Source: Tetragonia tetragonoides (lineage: Eukaryota; Streptophyta; Magnoliopsida; Caryophyllales; Aizoaceae). From it: a DNA stretch of 64,000 nucleotides. The notes beneath the pieces were generated by a model. The model was given only the letters and a program-made list of their open reading frames with translations, ran no database searches and was not told the DNA's origin. The translations under genes and the position numbers were made by a program. Location: positions 23,654,501 through 23,718,500 of the forward strand of contig CM076140.1 in assembly GCA_038025085.1 (NCBI GenBank). Direction: 5' to 3'. Below, piece by piece: positions 22,627-35,500 of this stretch. Numbering within the stretch: the first letter of the stretch is position 1; the number at the start of each line of letters is the position of its first letter.

Positions 22627-23545
22627 CCAAGATAGAAAATAAAGGATTTTGATGTGAGGTGCCAAATGAATGCCTCCTTTCTCGACACAGACGGTTCAAG
22701 TGTATGTCCTCTATGGATATGATCATTAGGGAGTTCATGTCTTGATGTTTTCCACAATGAACGCTCTTTTTTGTTTTGAATTTTGTTTTTTTGATTTTTT
22801 TTGTTATTCTGTCGTAGGCAACTTAAGTTTGTCATAAGAATGAATAAAGAACAATTATATGAATCAAAATGCAATCTTCATTGAATGGAAGAAAAACATT
22901 ACACGAGAAGTAAGCTAGACTCTATGGACAAATTGAAAAGACAGACTAGGCATTTTTAGACTTGACTGGACTCGATTAGACTTGCACACTAGGAGACTTT
23001 TATGACTCGATCTCTTCAACTTCTCGAGCACGGGTTGTTCGACAAAGACATGGAGGACAACCCCCTAAAGATACTTGCACTGTTCACAACTTAAGTGGCA
23101 TGCTTAAGAAGGTCATCTTCGATTATGGTACCCACATCATAGAGCCGGTTGTAGGATTCAATGGCTTGATACATGAGATTTTCCTTGCAAGCTGGTTGCA
23201 AATTCTTGATGAATTGGCGGATTTGATTAGTTTGTGAAGGTCACTCGACCGTCTCGACTATCCTAGACCTCCAACGCTGAAGGAAAGCACTGAATCCCTC
23301 ATATTCTTCTTACTTGGTGATCTCCAACTCTCGAAGGTCAGATTATAGGTAGAGCAACATTGTCCTTGTAGTGTACAAGGAAGACCGAAGTGAAATCCGA
23401 CCAAGTGTGGTAGTTCTCCAAATTCAAGGTGTAGAACCAATGACGAGCAGGGTTATCAAGAGTCTGTGGGAATAAGTGAATGTAGAGACTCTTGGCCCAT
23501 GACAGTAGTGAAGGACTTGAGGTAATCTTGTGGACTGTCAGTTCC
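22627..23545 (-). pseudogene. Gypsy gag fragment and flank, minus strand
   Basis: At 23320-23545 the minus strand encodes DSPQDYLKSFTTVMGQESL in one frame. After a frameshift it gives LYIHLFPQTLDNPARHWFYT and NYHTWSDFTSVFLVHYKDNV, the core block of a Ty3/Gypsy gag. Stops follow near 23340. The remainder (22627-23320) has no open frame. The fragment is cut at 23546 by the start of a long LTR, which implies that LTR element inserted into an older gag. Lineage within Gypsy not assigned. Confidence 0.65.
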
Positions 23546-25423
23546 TGTAACACTCCCAAATTTACAACGATTTCCTGGGAGCTATCTACGTCATTATACA
23601 TGACTCGACACCATTAAACCGTCCCAAACCCGAGGGATGCTACTGCTACATTTATCGCTAAGGAATAAATGGTAAGCAGAAAGAAAAGTTAGGTATCAAA
23701 AGGGAGCAAACTAAACAAACTAAAACGAATTAAAACATTAATATCAGAATTGTCTATAAAGTAAACTTAAGTCCATTAAAGTATTATTACAACTTTGTCT
23801 TCTAGGGCACAAACCAAAAATCCCACAATCCAAAGAAATAACCAGTCTAGAGAAGAAGCCCAACATCTAACTCCAAGGCTACACGTCCTCACTCACAATG
23901 CACTTTGGTTTCCGTGACGGAAACAAGGTACAGAAGAAAAGAGAAGAAACAAAAAAAAAAAAAAAAACAAAAAAAAAAAATCAGATCAACTGAATAAACG
24001 TCGTTCATACCTAGTAAAAACACTTTCGCAAACCTTACCTGAGTTTTAGGAGAATCATTGAAATTCATTTGCATGCACAAGTAATCACACATTCAAGCAC
24101 ACGCATACTCGATATTCAATTACATGCAAATCTTGCTTTAGTGATCATTCGAACACAACAGACAATCCATCTTGATTAGAGTAATAAGAGAGCGAATAGA
24201 GCAACGATTACCCATACTGTTCTTCAATTGATATTGACATGCCATGGACTTACTGTAGTGTATATTCACACTATCTCTAACATAATAATCGATACGCAGA
24301 GAATTAACAAATGGGGAATGATCCATCCCGAACACGCTACGAGGTGTCCATAAGTAACTTGGGAATCACGCATCCCTAGACTACATCAATTAGATATAGT
24401 CTCGATTGCTCGACTACTCCTAGGGATCCATTAGGAGTCTTATTCTCATTTACAGTTCAATTCACATAATTTGCTTTGGTTGACTTAGTGGTACAACGAG
24501 ACCACGACTCATTACTTCATTTCATACTTATGACAATGAATAGTAAATAACAACGGTAATGACATTTATGCATACAATGAATGAACATGCTTGATATATG
24601 TCTAATGAAATTTCGGCAGCAGTTCGGCAGTAAAACGTGATATCCAAAATTTCACATTCAACAAATACATCCAATAAGGTATAATAGATACGCATTAGCA
24701 CTCAATAATAACCCATTCTATTTAGCACATATAATATGGCATAGTAATACTAATATTCCTCATCACCAACTTATTCAATAACTAGCATATGAACTAATTA
24801 ATTACGAAACTTCATAAATTCAACATGCTCATTATAATTCATAATTACAGCGAAGAATATTATTCTAATTCTCATAATAAACGATGATATAATTTAATCA
24901 TGCTTCGCATATTAACTTCACAACAAATAGGAAATTAGCACATAACAAGTCAAAACCTTTTTATGGGTTTTAGAAGGAGGTAGGCACAATCGCTTACCTA
25001 ACAAACGCTCACTTAATAGTATGTAATCTTCCAAATCACGACCCGATCACGCTTGTCCCTAATTAAATGCAATTACCGAGACATAATCAGTAAATACAAA
25101 AATCCAAAGAGTAGCAAAATATTAATCTAATATTTTTTTAAAATTTCATGATTTATTTCAATCAATCGAGGATTTTGAAAATCCCAATTCGGGTTCCAAA
25201 CGAGTACAGAAAAATAGAAACAATTAATTAAAAACTGTTGAAAATCGAAATAATTAAATTACGAAAATTCAAAATCGAAAACCTAACTTATTGTGCAAGT
25301 CTCGACCACGATCATCCACAAGGGGACGCATGGTCGGACCCATCAGCACCATCACCACCCACCGATCGCCCTTGGCCGGTGGTGGCGCCGGTGGCTCGCC
25401 GAAGCCACGGCGAACAGAGAGAG

Positions 25424-25488
<65 letters not shown>

Positions 25489-26141
25489 GAGGGAGGGAGC
25501 AGGGACGGGCGGCCCGACGCCGACCATCACCGGTGCTCTCCCAGACGGTGACCTGACGACGCCCGGGTGGCGCGGCCGCGCGCGACAAAGGGTCGGGGAG
25601 AGAGAATCAGAAAACGGAAGAGAGAAGGAGAAAGAGAGAGAAAGAAAGAGAGAGAAAGGGAGGAGGGCTCTCCGGCGGTGGCCTCCTGGCTGATTCCGGC
25701 GACTTGTGGCCGAGCAAGGTGGAGGGGATACGACGGTTGAGAGAGAGAGGAGAAAGAGTGAGCCGTGAGGGAGGAGAGAGAAAGTGAGGCTTTGGTTCAG
25801 TTTTGCAAACTGATGAAATTGCTCATCTTTTTGTTTATATAGGTCTCCAGTCAACCAAAGTCAATCCCACTAGGTTTAGGAATAATTTTCTGATTTAAAT
25901 GATAATTAAAACTAATTAAAAAATATATGAATAACCCTTATTCATACGTAAAATAATTTAATTAAATCCCCCAATTTTGATAAATATAAATCACGAAATT
26001 CCATAATAATAATTAATATTATTATGGCTTTAATTGAGTAAATCGACCCATTTTGTATAAATATACGATTTAAATCTCCGAAACTATTATAAATGAATTA
26101 TAAAACAATATAATAATTTTAGAGAAAATTGGGGTATCACA
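23546..26141 (-). mobile_element. Long Gypsy LTR (~2.6 kb), Tekay-like, minus strand
   Basis: On the plus strand it starts TGTAACACTCCCAAATTT and ends GGGGTATCACA, so on the minus strand it reads TGTGATACCCC...TGTTACA, with TG...CA ends. A purine tract abuts its minus-strand start, followed by integrase on the same strand, which fits a 3' LTR. LTRs longer than 2 kb are typical of Tekay/Del chromoviruses. It includes an A-rich run near 23948-23980, a GC-rich block and a (GA)n microsatellite. No 5' LTR partner is in the window. Confidence 0.75.
25424..25484. repeat. (GA)n microsatellite inside LTR
   Basis: About 30 uninterrupted GA dinucleotides, with further GA-rich sequence to 25670. It yields artificial Arg-Glu frames that are not genes. 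Confidence 0.95.
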
Positions 26142-26158
26142 TTCTACCCTCCTTAAAA
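26142..26158 (-). promoter_or_regulatory. Polypurine tract of Tekay-like element
   Basis: On the minus strand TTTTAAGGAGGGTAGAA directly precedes TGTGATACCCC. A second near copy (minus-strand TTTTTAAGGAGGGTAGAATG) lies at 26363-26383 with similar flanks, so this end appears partly duplicated. Confidence 0.7.
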
Positions 26159-26398
26159 GAAGTTCCGTCCTGAAACTTGAAACATGAAGTAATCATTTCT
26201 CAAAACGAAACGAGTTTACCCATACGAAGGTATAAAACGATCTTAGGACTATTACAATTGCAATGCGAGTAATACGGTCATGATCTAAGTTGATTAGCAA
26301 TGCAACATGCAATGCTGGAACATGCAACTCGTGCAAAGCAAACATGAAATTACTAGGCGTGGCATTCTACCCTCCTTAAAAAGGTTTCATCCCGAAAC

Positions 26399-27022
26399 TC
26401 AAATGGAATTAGTACCTTCAATAAAGAGATCTGGGTACTTCTCGCGCATCATGGATTCAGCTTCCCATGTTGCCTCTTCTTGACCATGATGGGACCAAAT
26501 AACTTTCACAATCAGAATGGTCTTTGTACGAGTCGAGCGCTCTTTTCGGTCAGTGATCTTGACTGGACGTTCTTCATACGTCAAACTTTCATCAAGTTCG
26601 ATCATTTTTGGTTGAACGACATGAGTTGGATCATGTACGTATCGCTTCAATTGAGAGACGTGAAACACATTGTGGACTTTTTCAAGTTCCACAGGCAAAG
26701 CCAAATGATAAGCAACCTCACCAATCTCTTCTAGGATCTCGTAAGGTCCAATGTAACGAGCACTTAAATTTTCCCTTACGTCCAAAACGCATAACGCCCT
26801 TGGTAGGAAATACTCACAAAAGTATCTTGCTTCTCACCTCAAATTCTTCAGGTCTACGACCTTTATCTACATACAATTTTTGGCGATCTTGTGCACTTCA
26901 CATCTTCGTTTGAATCACCTTTACAATGTCGACGGTCTGCTGGATCATGTCAGGACCCAAAACTGCGGTTTCACTAATGTCGTTCCAACACACAGGCGAT
27001 CTACACTTCCGACCATACAAGG
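26399..27022 (-). pseudogene. Tekay-like integrase C-terminus with chromodomain-like tail
   Basis: The minus strand encodes LSARYIGPYEILEEIGEVAY, LPVELEKVHNVFHVSQLKRY, PTHVVQPKMIELDESLTYEE and a tail VKVIWSHHGQEEATWEAESM, which matches the chromodomain-like end of chromovirus integrases. Upstream in the element's direction are the remains of CRSPVCWND, up to 27022 where a solo LTR interrupts. Frameshifts separate the blocks. Chromodomains of this clade are thought to guide integration to chromatin. Confidence 0.85.
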
Positions 27023-28321
27023 TGTAAGGACCCGGGATTTCTATGCCACAGAGTGTGTCCTTATAGAAAATTTGTAAGTTGGGGGTTTAGAAAGTTCAAG
27101 GAACCGTCGAGTTAGAAAAGCTTTTGAAAAGACTTGAATTGAATAAAAACCATGAAAGAGGTCACAAATCTGCTATCGGCATTTTATCGAAGGGACAAAC
27201 CGAAGGGACAAAACCGAAGGGACAACCCAATAGCGCGAGAAGCTAACTAATCATGTTTTTAGAAAGACTCTCGCACATATAGAACATATGAGTACCCAAG
27301 GGTAAAGAGTTCGGGGGCGAAGGTACGAGGTGGGAAGGTGTTAGACACCCAACTCGCCCGTTTTATGACGGCCTCTACTAACTCAAGTTTGCTTAATAGT
27401 TTAAAGACATGATTCCCAAACAAGCCGGATTAACAACCTAGACTTAGACTATTAACTGGTTCATCACAAGCATCACAACATTTATTATTGACCCTTATTT
27501 AGACATGCAGTCGATTGGCAAGTTGAACATTACAAAAGCTAGACATGCTTGGAATTGAAAGACAATATTTAGTAAGCAATAAAAGACATGATTAGCATGA
27601 TATCTACATTTTGACTACTAGAACATAAACAATTAAGCAAGTAATTTAATTTGAGCCCTCAGGAGTTAGTACCTAAACTGTAGGCTATTTAGCAAATGAA
27701 TAGTAAATACAAGATCTCAAGCAAAGAATAAATTTGGAAGAAAGAGGGGGAAGCTCGGGAGTACTCAACCGAGAATAGAGGTTGTCAAGTGTAGACTGTG
27801 TGTTTTGAATTGAGGGTCGAGGGTCATATTGGTAGGCGAGGGAGTAGAGTTGGACGGGAGGAGAAATGACCGAAATCAGGGATTGGGCTTAAAAAAAAGA
27901 CAGGCTTCGAAGACACAGCGAGCGCCGCTAGCGGCCCTAGGATATCACCCAGCGCCGCTGGCGGCTGCCAGCTTGCCAGCTGGATGTCGTCATAATGATG
28001 ACATCCAGTCTATTTTAGTTTTTGGAGGAATTTTTAGTGTTCCGAAAATGTGAAAAGACCGTTTTACCCTTCTGCGGTAAAAGACGGTTTTACCCTCGGT
28101 TAGCAACTTGGCATTCAGGAGTCGGAAAAAGACACGAGAGGTGTCGTTGGAAAGCTCTTGAACGGGGCTTTTGAATGTGATCGAAATGAAGGAGTGATCG
28201 TGGAAAAACCTGAGACCTTATTTTACCTATCAAAGCAAAAATAGCATTCAAGTTTATAAATTACTCCTTTCATCATCGGGCTTTTGCGGAGAAATCCAAA
28301 GATGCTTTTTTGGCGTCTACA
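27023..28321 (+). mobile_element. Solo LTR, 1,299 bp, with 5-bp target duplication
   Basis: Starts TGTAAGGACCCGGGATTT and ends TTTGGCGTCTACA. It is flanked on both sides by CAAGG (27018-27022 and 28322-28326), and it interrupts the Gypsy integrase exactly between APYEAL and YGRKCRSP. No internal coding sequence or second LTR exists, so it is a solo LTR left by unequal recombination. The AAGGTGTTAGACACCC phrase and the TCTACA end are typical of Ogre/Tat LTRs (family knowledge). Orientation is inferred from that similarity. Confidence 0.88.
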
Positions 28322-29245
28322 CAAGGCTTCATATGGTGCTCGATCGATGCTCGAATGATAGCTATTTTTGTAAGAAAATTCGATCAACGGAATGTGTTTA
28401 TCCCACGAACCTTGATATTCGAGGGCACATGCTCGAAGCATATCCTCCAGAGTCTGAATCGTACTTTTTGTTTGGCCATCCATCGCAGGATGAAAAGTGG
28501 TACTAAACTTTAATTTGCTTCGAAAGCTTCTTGTAGTTTCTGCCAAAAGTGGGAGAGAAATCTCGAGTCTCGACCAGAAACAATATCTTCGGGTACACCA
28601 TGAAATCTCATGACTTCCTTGACATAAGCGTCAGCTAGCTTCTCCATTTCCCAAGTGTCATTCATAGGGATGAATCTTGCGACCTTCGTCAAACGATCTA
28701 CTACCACCCAAATAGCATTGTTCTTCTTTTGTGTCAAAGTTAAACCCATGACAAACCATAGAAATCGAATTCCATTTTCAAGTAGGAACTTCAAGTGATT
28801 GTACCATTCCACTAGGTCTCTTGTGCTCGATCTTGTTCTTGACCTTTTAACATGTCAAACACTTCGCCACGAACTCAGCGATTTCTTGTTTCATGCCTTT
28901 CCACCAGAACACTTGGTGAAGATATTTGTAAAACTTGTCTCCACCAGGATCTACAGAATACGACGTATTATGAGCTTCACCCAGAATCTGACTCTTGATA
29001 GCAAACACGTTCTCGAAACCTCAAAATTCTATCTTGGCCCAAAGTAAAGTCCTCTGACCTACCCTCGTCTTTGTGGTGTAGAATCCGTTGAAGATCCTCA
29101 TCGCCACTTTGTCTATCCTTGATCTCTTCTAGTAAAGTCGGTCGGACAATCATATGTGCTAAGGTACATTGAACGTCACCTTGAAATACAATCTTCACCT
29201 CGAGGATTTGTAAGTCACGTATGATCTCCTTAGGAAGCACTAAAG
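28322..29245 (-). pseudogene. Tekay-like integrase core and upstream linker
   Basis: Minus strand: the linker with LPKEIIRDLQILEVKIVFQG and DEGRSEDFTLGQDRILRF (28977-29240), then the integrase core with NAIWVVVDRLTKVARFIPMN, RFHGVPEDIVSGRDSRFLSH, FSTTFHPAMDGQTKSTIQTL and PLIEFSYKNSYHSSIDRAPY. The second catalytic Asp lies in SGRDSRF. The usual Glu of the GQTE motif is replaced: the sequence reads GQTKST. Frames are broken near 28510 and 28815-28975. It is split from the integrase end by the solo LTR. Confidence 0.85.
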
Positions 29246-29640
29246 CAGTGCCCTACTCAAAGCATCAGCGACTACATTCGCTTTACCCTCATGATAGTGG
29301 ATATCAATGTCGTACTCCGTCAGAAGTTCTAGCCATCTCTTTTGGAGCATGTTCACCTCTTTTTGCGTAAAGATGTACTTGAGACTCTTGTGATCAGTGA
29401 ACATTTTGACTACGGAACCATAAAGGTAATGTCGCCAAATCTTCAAAGCGAATACGATAGCAGCAAGTTCTAAATCGTGCGTAGGGTAATTATCGTCGTG
29501 CTTTTTCAATTGTCTTGAGGCGTAAGCTACGACCTTGCCATGTTCCATCAAAACAAAACCCAAGCCATTCTTAGATGCGTCACTGTAGACTTCATATCCA
29601 TCTGTTCCAGAAGGTAGACTCAGAATTGGCGCACTTGTAA
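29240..29640 (-). pseudogene. Tekay-like RNase H
   Basis: The minus strand encodes [79 protein letters not shown] and [15 protein letters not shown], a nearly intact Ty3/Gypsy RNase H. It is interrupted upstream (right side) by a MITE between KKRPL and TSAPIL. Confidence 0.88.
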
Positions 29641-30539
<899 letters not shown>

Positions 30540-31040
30540 AAGGACGTTTCTTCAGCTCTTGGAAAGCAGTCTCACACTTGTTAGACCATTGAAACTTTGT
30601 GGTTTTCTTCATCAAATTTGTGATAGGCTACGCAATCTTTGAAAAGCCTTCTACAAACCTTCTATAGTAGTCAGCAAGACCAAGAAAACTCCGAACTTCG
30701 GTCACGGTCGTCGGTCTAGGCCAATCTGTAACAGCTCGAATCTTCTCTGGATCTACGGCCACACCATCCTTATACACCACCTGTCCTAGGAAAGATACAT
30801 TCTCTAACCAGAACTCACACTTCGACAACTTGGAGTAAAGTTGATGTCTTCGCAGAATCTCCAAAACAGTACGTAAGGGTTGCTCATGCTCCTCAGCATT
30901 CTTTGAGTAAACCAGAATATTAACGATAAAGACTACAACAAACTGGTCTAAGTAAGGCTAGAACGTACGGTTCATCAAGTCCATAAAATTCGCAGGTGCG
31001 TTCGTCAACCCAAAAGGCATCACAATGAACTCGTAGTTTA
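30540..31040 (-). pseudogene. Tekay-like reverse transcriptase fragment, truncated
   Basis: The minus strand encodes [75 protein letters not shown] and [20 protein letters not shown]. The polymerase catalytic box, normally FIDDIL, reads FIVNIL, so both aspartates are lost. A stop follows NRTF. The element ends abruptly near 31040, so the upstream half of RT, protease, gag and the 5' LTR are absent. Confidence 0.85.
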
Positions 31041-31147
31041 TTGGTGAGTTTGACACCCCCATTCCTAGTTTGATGTATGTCTTATTTGCAGACCTGATAG
31101 GCCGGCTACACACAACATAGAATGACACTCATGTAATAACTTAAGGG

Positions 31148-32223
31148 AAAATTGGTTGGAATACACCTAATAAGTTCTACTATTTGTGGTGATACACCTA
31201 TTAAAATAAAATTTGTATTGTTACACTTACACATAATAAAAACAAACACTAATGTTGAACACATCAAATAAGCTTTTCCAGTCATTTTTTTATATTTTAG
31301 GTGACCGATTTACCCATCACATGTTCTGCACATGCATCTTTTATTCTCCTCTCATTTTTTTTTGTCCAATTACTCCAAATACTACCACATCGTTTGAGTA
31401 CAATTCTTCCCCCTCACTAGTTTTGCAATTTCAATTTCACCAAATGATGTAGAGAAAAATGGAATTGGAAGTGGGAAAAAAAATTGAAGCACAAGGCAGA
31501 GGAAATGGCATTAGCAATGGATAGATGTTAGCTGGAGAAAGAGACTCGCCCGAATCGCAGCTTAGGGGCCAAAATTTAATGGAAAATCGAACAACCTACA
31601 AAGCCCCAAAATTCATACGGATTCAAGTCGTATAAAACTATTTTGAGTGAGCAAGAACTCAAGGATTTTCGATTTTGAGACTTTGAGCTTCCTCCAATGG
31701 AACCACTAGGTGGAAAAGAATTAAAACCCACAATTTTTGAGAGGGGTATGAGTTTTTAGAGAAGAAAATGAGTGTGAAGGAAGAGAGATGGAGAAGAAGG
31801 AAAAAAATCTTAAACAATGAAAGAGATTACAATATTTATTGCCAAAAATAATAAGTAGATGACTTTTAGAGAGAGAAAAGAGAGTGGGGATGGAAGAATG
31901 CTCTGAGGAAGGCGTTGAACAATGTTATAGGATTGTGAAAGACCAAATTCTTCCTCTTTTATTTTTATTTTTGTTAATTTTGTATGTTAAAATTAATTGG
32001 ATTAAATTGGAGATAAAAAAGGGAGGAATGAAGAATAAAAGAGGCATTTGCAAAACATGTGAGGGGCAATTTGGTCTAGTTGAATAAAAAATTGGCCGAA
32101 AAAACTCATTTGGTGTGTCCAATGTTGGTATTTATTTTTATTAGGGGTAACCGTACACATTTTATTGTAATAGGTGTATCACCACAAATTGTTAAACTTA
32201 TTAGGTGTATTCCGGTAAATTTT
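31148..32223. mobile_element. Non-autonomous element with ~80-bp terminal inverted repeats
   Basis: Left end AAAATTGGTTGGAATACACC and right end (reverse strand) AAAATTTACCGGAATACACC remain matched over about 80 bases, including a shared TTTGTGGTGATACACCTATT. Long TIRs suggest a MULE-type non-autonomous element. No 9-bp target duplication is visible and no transposase is encoded; short frames inside show no domain. It lies a few hundred bases upstream of LPEAT1. Confidence 0.65.
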
Positions 32224-32379
32224 AGCTTTATTGGACGCTTTTACCTTGCTTTCCTACCATAAAAAATAATTGATTCCCATTTGAAAACGAACGGCCTATT
32301 TTAATGGAAAAAAAATCTAGATTGAAATATGAGGTAACCCAGAAGAAGGAATCAAACAACCTTTACCAGATCTACAAAC

Positions 32380-32380
<1 letters not shown>

Positions 32381-32415
<35 letters not shown>
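32381..32415. repeat. (TAAA)n microsatellite
   Basis: About nine TAAA units, about 160 bases upstream of the LPEAT1 start codon. Confidence 0.95.
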
Positions 32416-32495
32416 CACAAAATCAAGAAAATAAAATAAAGTTCTCTTTTTCTCGCCCCTCAACTCTTTCCCTTTCCCCAAACCTCCAAACTCCA

Positions 32496-32516
32496 ATGGT
32501 GATGATTCTTTTATAA
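32496..32516 (+). promoter_or_regulatory. Possible short uORF in LPEAT1 leader
   Basis: ATG GTG ATG ATT CTT TTA TAA would encode six residues and ends 59 bases before the main ATG. It matters only if transcription starts upstream of 32496, which the sequence cannot show; a TATAA string lies within its end. Confidence 0.3.
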
Positions 32517-32575
32517 CCCCTCCACCTCTTGTAAATAAAAAGAGAAAAGCTCAGAACTCAACCAAACCAGCAACA

Positions 32576-35500
32576 ATGGCGACTGAGCTCAAAGACCTAA
32601 AAAACATCATCAACGACAACAACATTAACAATAACAATAATCAAATCGACGATGGTGAACGCCCTCTTCTAAAATCCAATTCATCAACAGATCGCAATAC
32701 AAACTCCTCCTCACAATCAACCCCACCAGTGACGTCAGCAGAGCTCGAAGAAATGGAGAAGAAGTTCGCTGCTTACGTACGCAATGACGTTTACGGTCCA
32801 ATGGGTCGTGGTGAATTACCGGTGACAGAAAAAGTGCTGCTAGGGTTCGCGATTGTTACGCTTGTGCCATTGAGATTAATTATTGGGATGAGTATACTTG
32901 TGGTTTATTATATGATTTGTAAGGTTTGTACTCTTTTTGCTGTGGGGAATAATGAAGAGGATTATGGTGACTTGATTGGGTGGAGGAGAGAGATTATTGT
33001 TCGATGTGGGAGGTTTTTGTCTAGAGCATTGTTGTTTACTTTTGGGTTTTATTGGATTCCTGAGAGTTTTCAGGTTGAAGAGTTTCAGAATCATGAGGTA
33101 ATTCTGATAACTATCTTGTTTAATTGGTAGTGTTCGTTTATGGTCATAAATGTCATCTTATTTGGTGTATATTGGATTCATGAGGCAATTGCGTCTTTGT
33201 TGAACTTATTTATTTTTATGATGATTATTTTATGGGTGTTTGTTTATTTGATCGAGTTTATTCAAATTCCAAACTTGTTTGCATATTGTTGATGAATTCA
33301 TTAACTATAAATATAATAGGAATCTGCTTTTTTAGGTGTTGTGCATATGTGGTCATAAATTCTTCAGCTTTTACTATTTCATGTTTGAGATGCTATACTC
33401 CATAAGTGGGTTCACTTTTTTTGAGTTTTATGCTAAAATAGGTGAGGCTTATTACATTGGGTAAGAACTAAATATGCTGAGAAAGGTTGAGACTTTTTCT
33501 TTAATTGAGACTACTGGTTGACTTTTTTCAGAATATGAAAGTAGGAGTTTGTTCTAGGTAGTGTATAGCTTCATGTAGTCATGTGCTCTTTTTCTAGTGG
33601 ATGTTTGATGTATGCTCCTTTTTTGATCTGTGGTCATAAGTGCTTCAGATTATATTGTTTCATGTTTGAGGTGCTATAAGTAAGTTTTTTATGCTTAAAT
33701 ATTGAGGCTTATTGTGCTCGAAAGAACTTTAATATGCTGAAAAATGTCGAGACTACTGGTTATTTTGGTCAGAATATGAAACTGGTTGTTTGTTCTAAGT
33801 AGTTTATATCCTCTTGAGTTCTTTCCATAGTGGATGTTTGATGTATGCTGCTTTAATGATTTTTTGGGGCCTCTAGAATTGTAATTGAGCGATACTTTGA
33901 CAACGACGCTAAAAAGATGGTCAGTTTTCACCATCAATTTGATGTTACACACGTGATAGGGTGCAGGACACATCTGTTTGTTACGGCGCCATAATATTCA
34001 CTACTCATTAGATTCGGAATATAATGGACTAATTCAAAATGGCACATCAAACTGTCTGCATTTTTCTTTTTATCACTGGGCTATGGCTGCAATGAATCGA
34101 CCCCCTTTTACCCTACCTGGGTAGAAGCCTCTTTGGAGGCATTGGGTAATGTTGAGTGTTCATTGATGTTGTAGTGTGCAATAGAAAAGTGTTTTACATG
34201 ATTACTTGTTTTGGGGGAGGGGGGGGGGGTTAAAGCTTTCCATTTCACGGCTCACGCTCCTTATTATTTTGATCAATTATTTGAAATATCTAGCTGCTCG
34301 TAAAATTTATCTTATAGCTTGACTTTGTCGTTGGTGGCAAAGGACATTTCTTTGCTATGTTACATCTTATAATCCATCCCAAGGCTAAGTATGGGGTTAT
34401 ATCACCTATCGGAACAGAGATCTTGTGTTTCATGTGAGTTGTTGACATGACATAAGTTTATGTGGATGCAGTCTTGGTGAAATGTGTACCTTGAAATGCA
34501 GATTTATGTATGTGGTACACCAGTCTTTAACTTTGAGTTGCTTTTGTACCAGCGGTAATGGGCTGGATTTAAGTTTATGTCACCTGTTGAAATAGATACT
34601 TGGAATTTCATGTCAATTGTGACTGGCATAAGTGTATGTGACGCCATGTGTTGATATGGGCTACGGTAATGGATTGTAAGTGTACCTTGCAGTCCAAGGT
34701 TTTTTGTGTATGGTGCGTCGGTGCTTAAACTTTAGGTGCTTTTTACACTAGTGCTGTTTGGTAATTTATGTATATGGTGCATCAGTGCTTCACTTGAGGT
34801 GCTTTTGGTGGTTCATGTATATGCTATATGGTGCAAAGGTGCTTAAACTTGAGGTGCTTTTTGCACTGGTTGTGATTGGAGATTTATGTAAATCGTGCAT
34901 TGGTGTTCAAACTTGAGGTGCTTTTTGCACTAATTGTGATTGGAGGTTTATGTATGTGGTGCATCGTTGGTTGGATTAGGTTCTAACTATTTCAGCTTAA
35001 GCTTTTGGCATATCAAGTATGAATTTTATTTGCCAAGTGTAAATAATGCTTAATTTCTTGTTGAATGAGGTAGCATGAACCTCAGGCTTACTTCTTGTTC
35101 TCCTTTCATAAATGATTCCTATTTTCACCAATTAGAAGCCTATTTATGATGTGATGCTGGAATGGAGAAGAGGCATTTGTGGCAGACTGCTGTCTTTGCG
35201 GTCTCTTGGTGTCTTAGGCTGAAACGAATTGCCCGGATTTAATGGAGTAGCTATTTCGGTTGATTTATTGTAGAATAGGGTCACGTTTCTAGTATCTTAG
35301 GGCTAGGGCTGCAGGGACATTTAATACTATTACTAATATTCAACTTAAATGGGTGAATTGTGACTAGTTCAGTAGTTTCTGTTGGGAAGACACCTTGTTC
35401 TCCTTCTCTGTATGTATTTGAAACATTATTACTCCAATACAAAAAAAAAATTGTACCTAACAATGGATGTGATGTCGGACTATTAGACTATTTTGTATGA

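Noticed and set aside
25238..25854. Arg-Glu-rich and Ser-Leu-rich open frames on both strands
   Set aside because: They arise from the (GA)n microsatellite within the long LTR.
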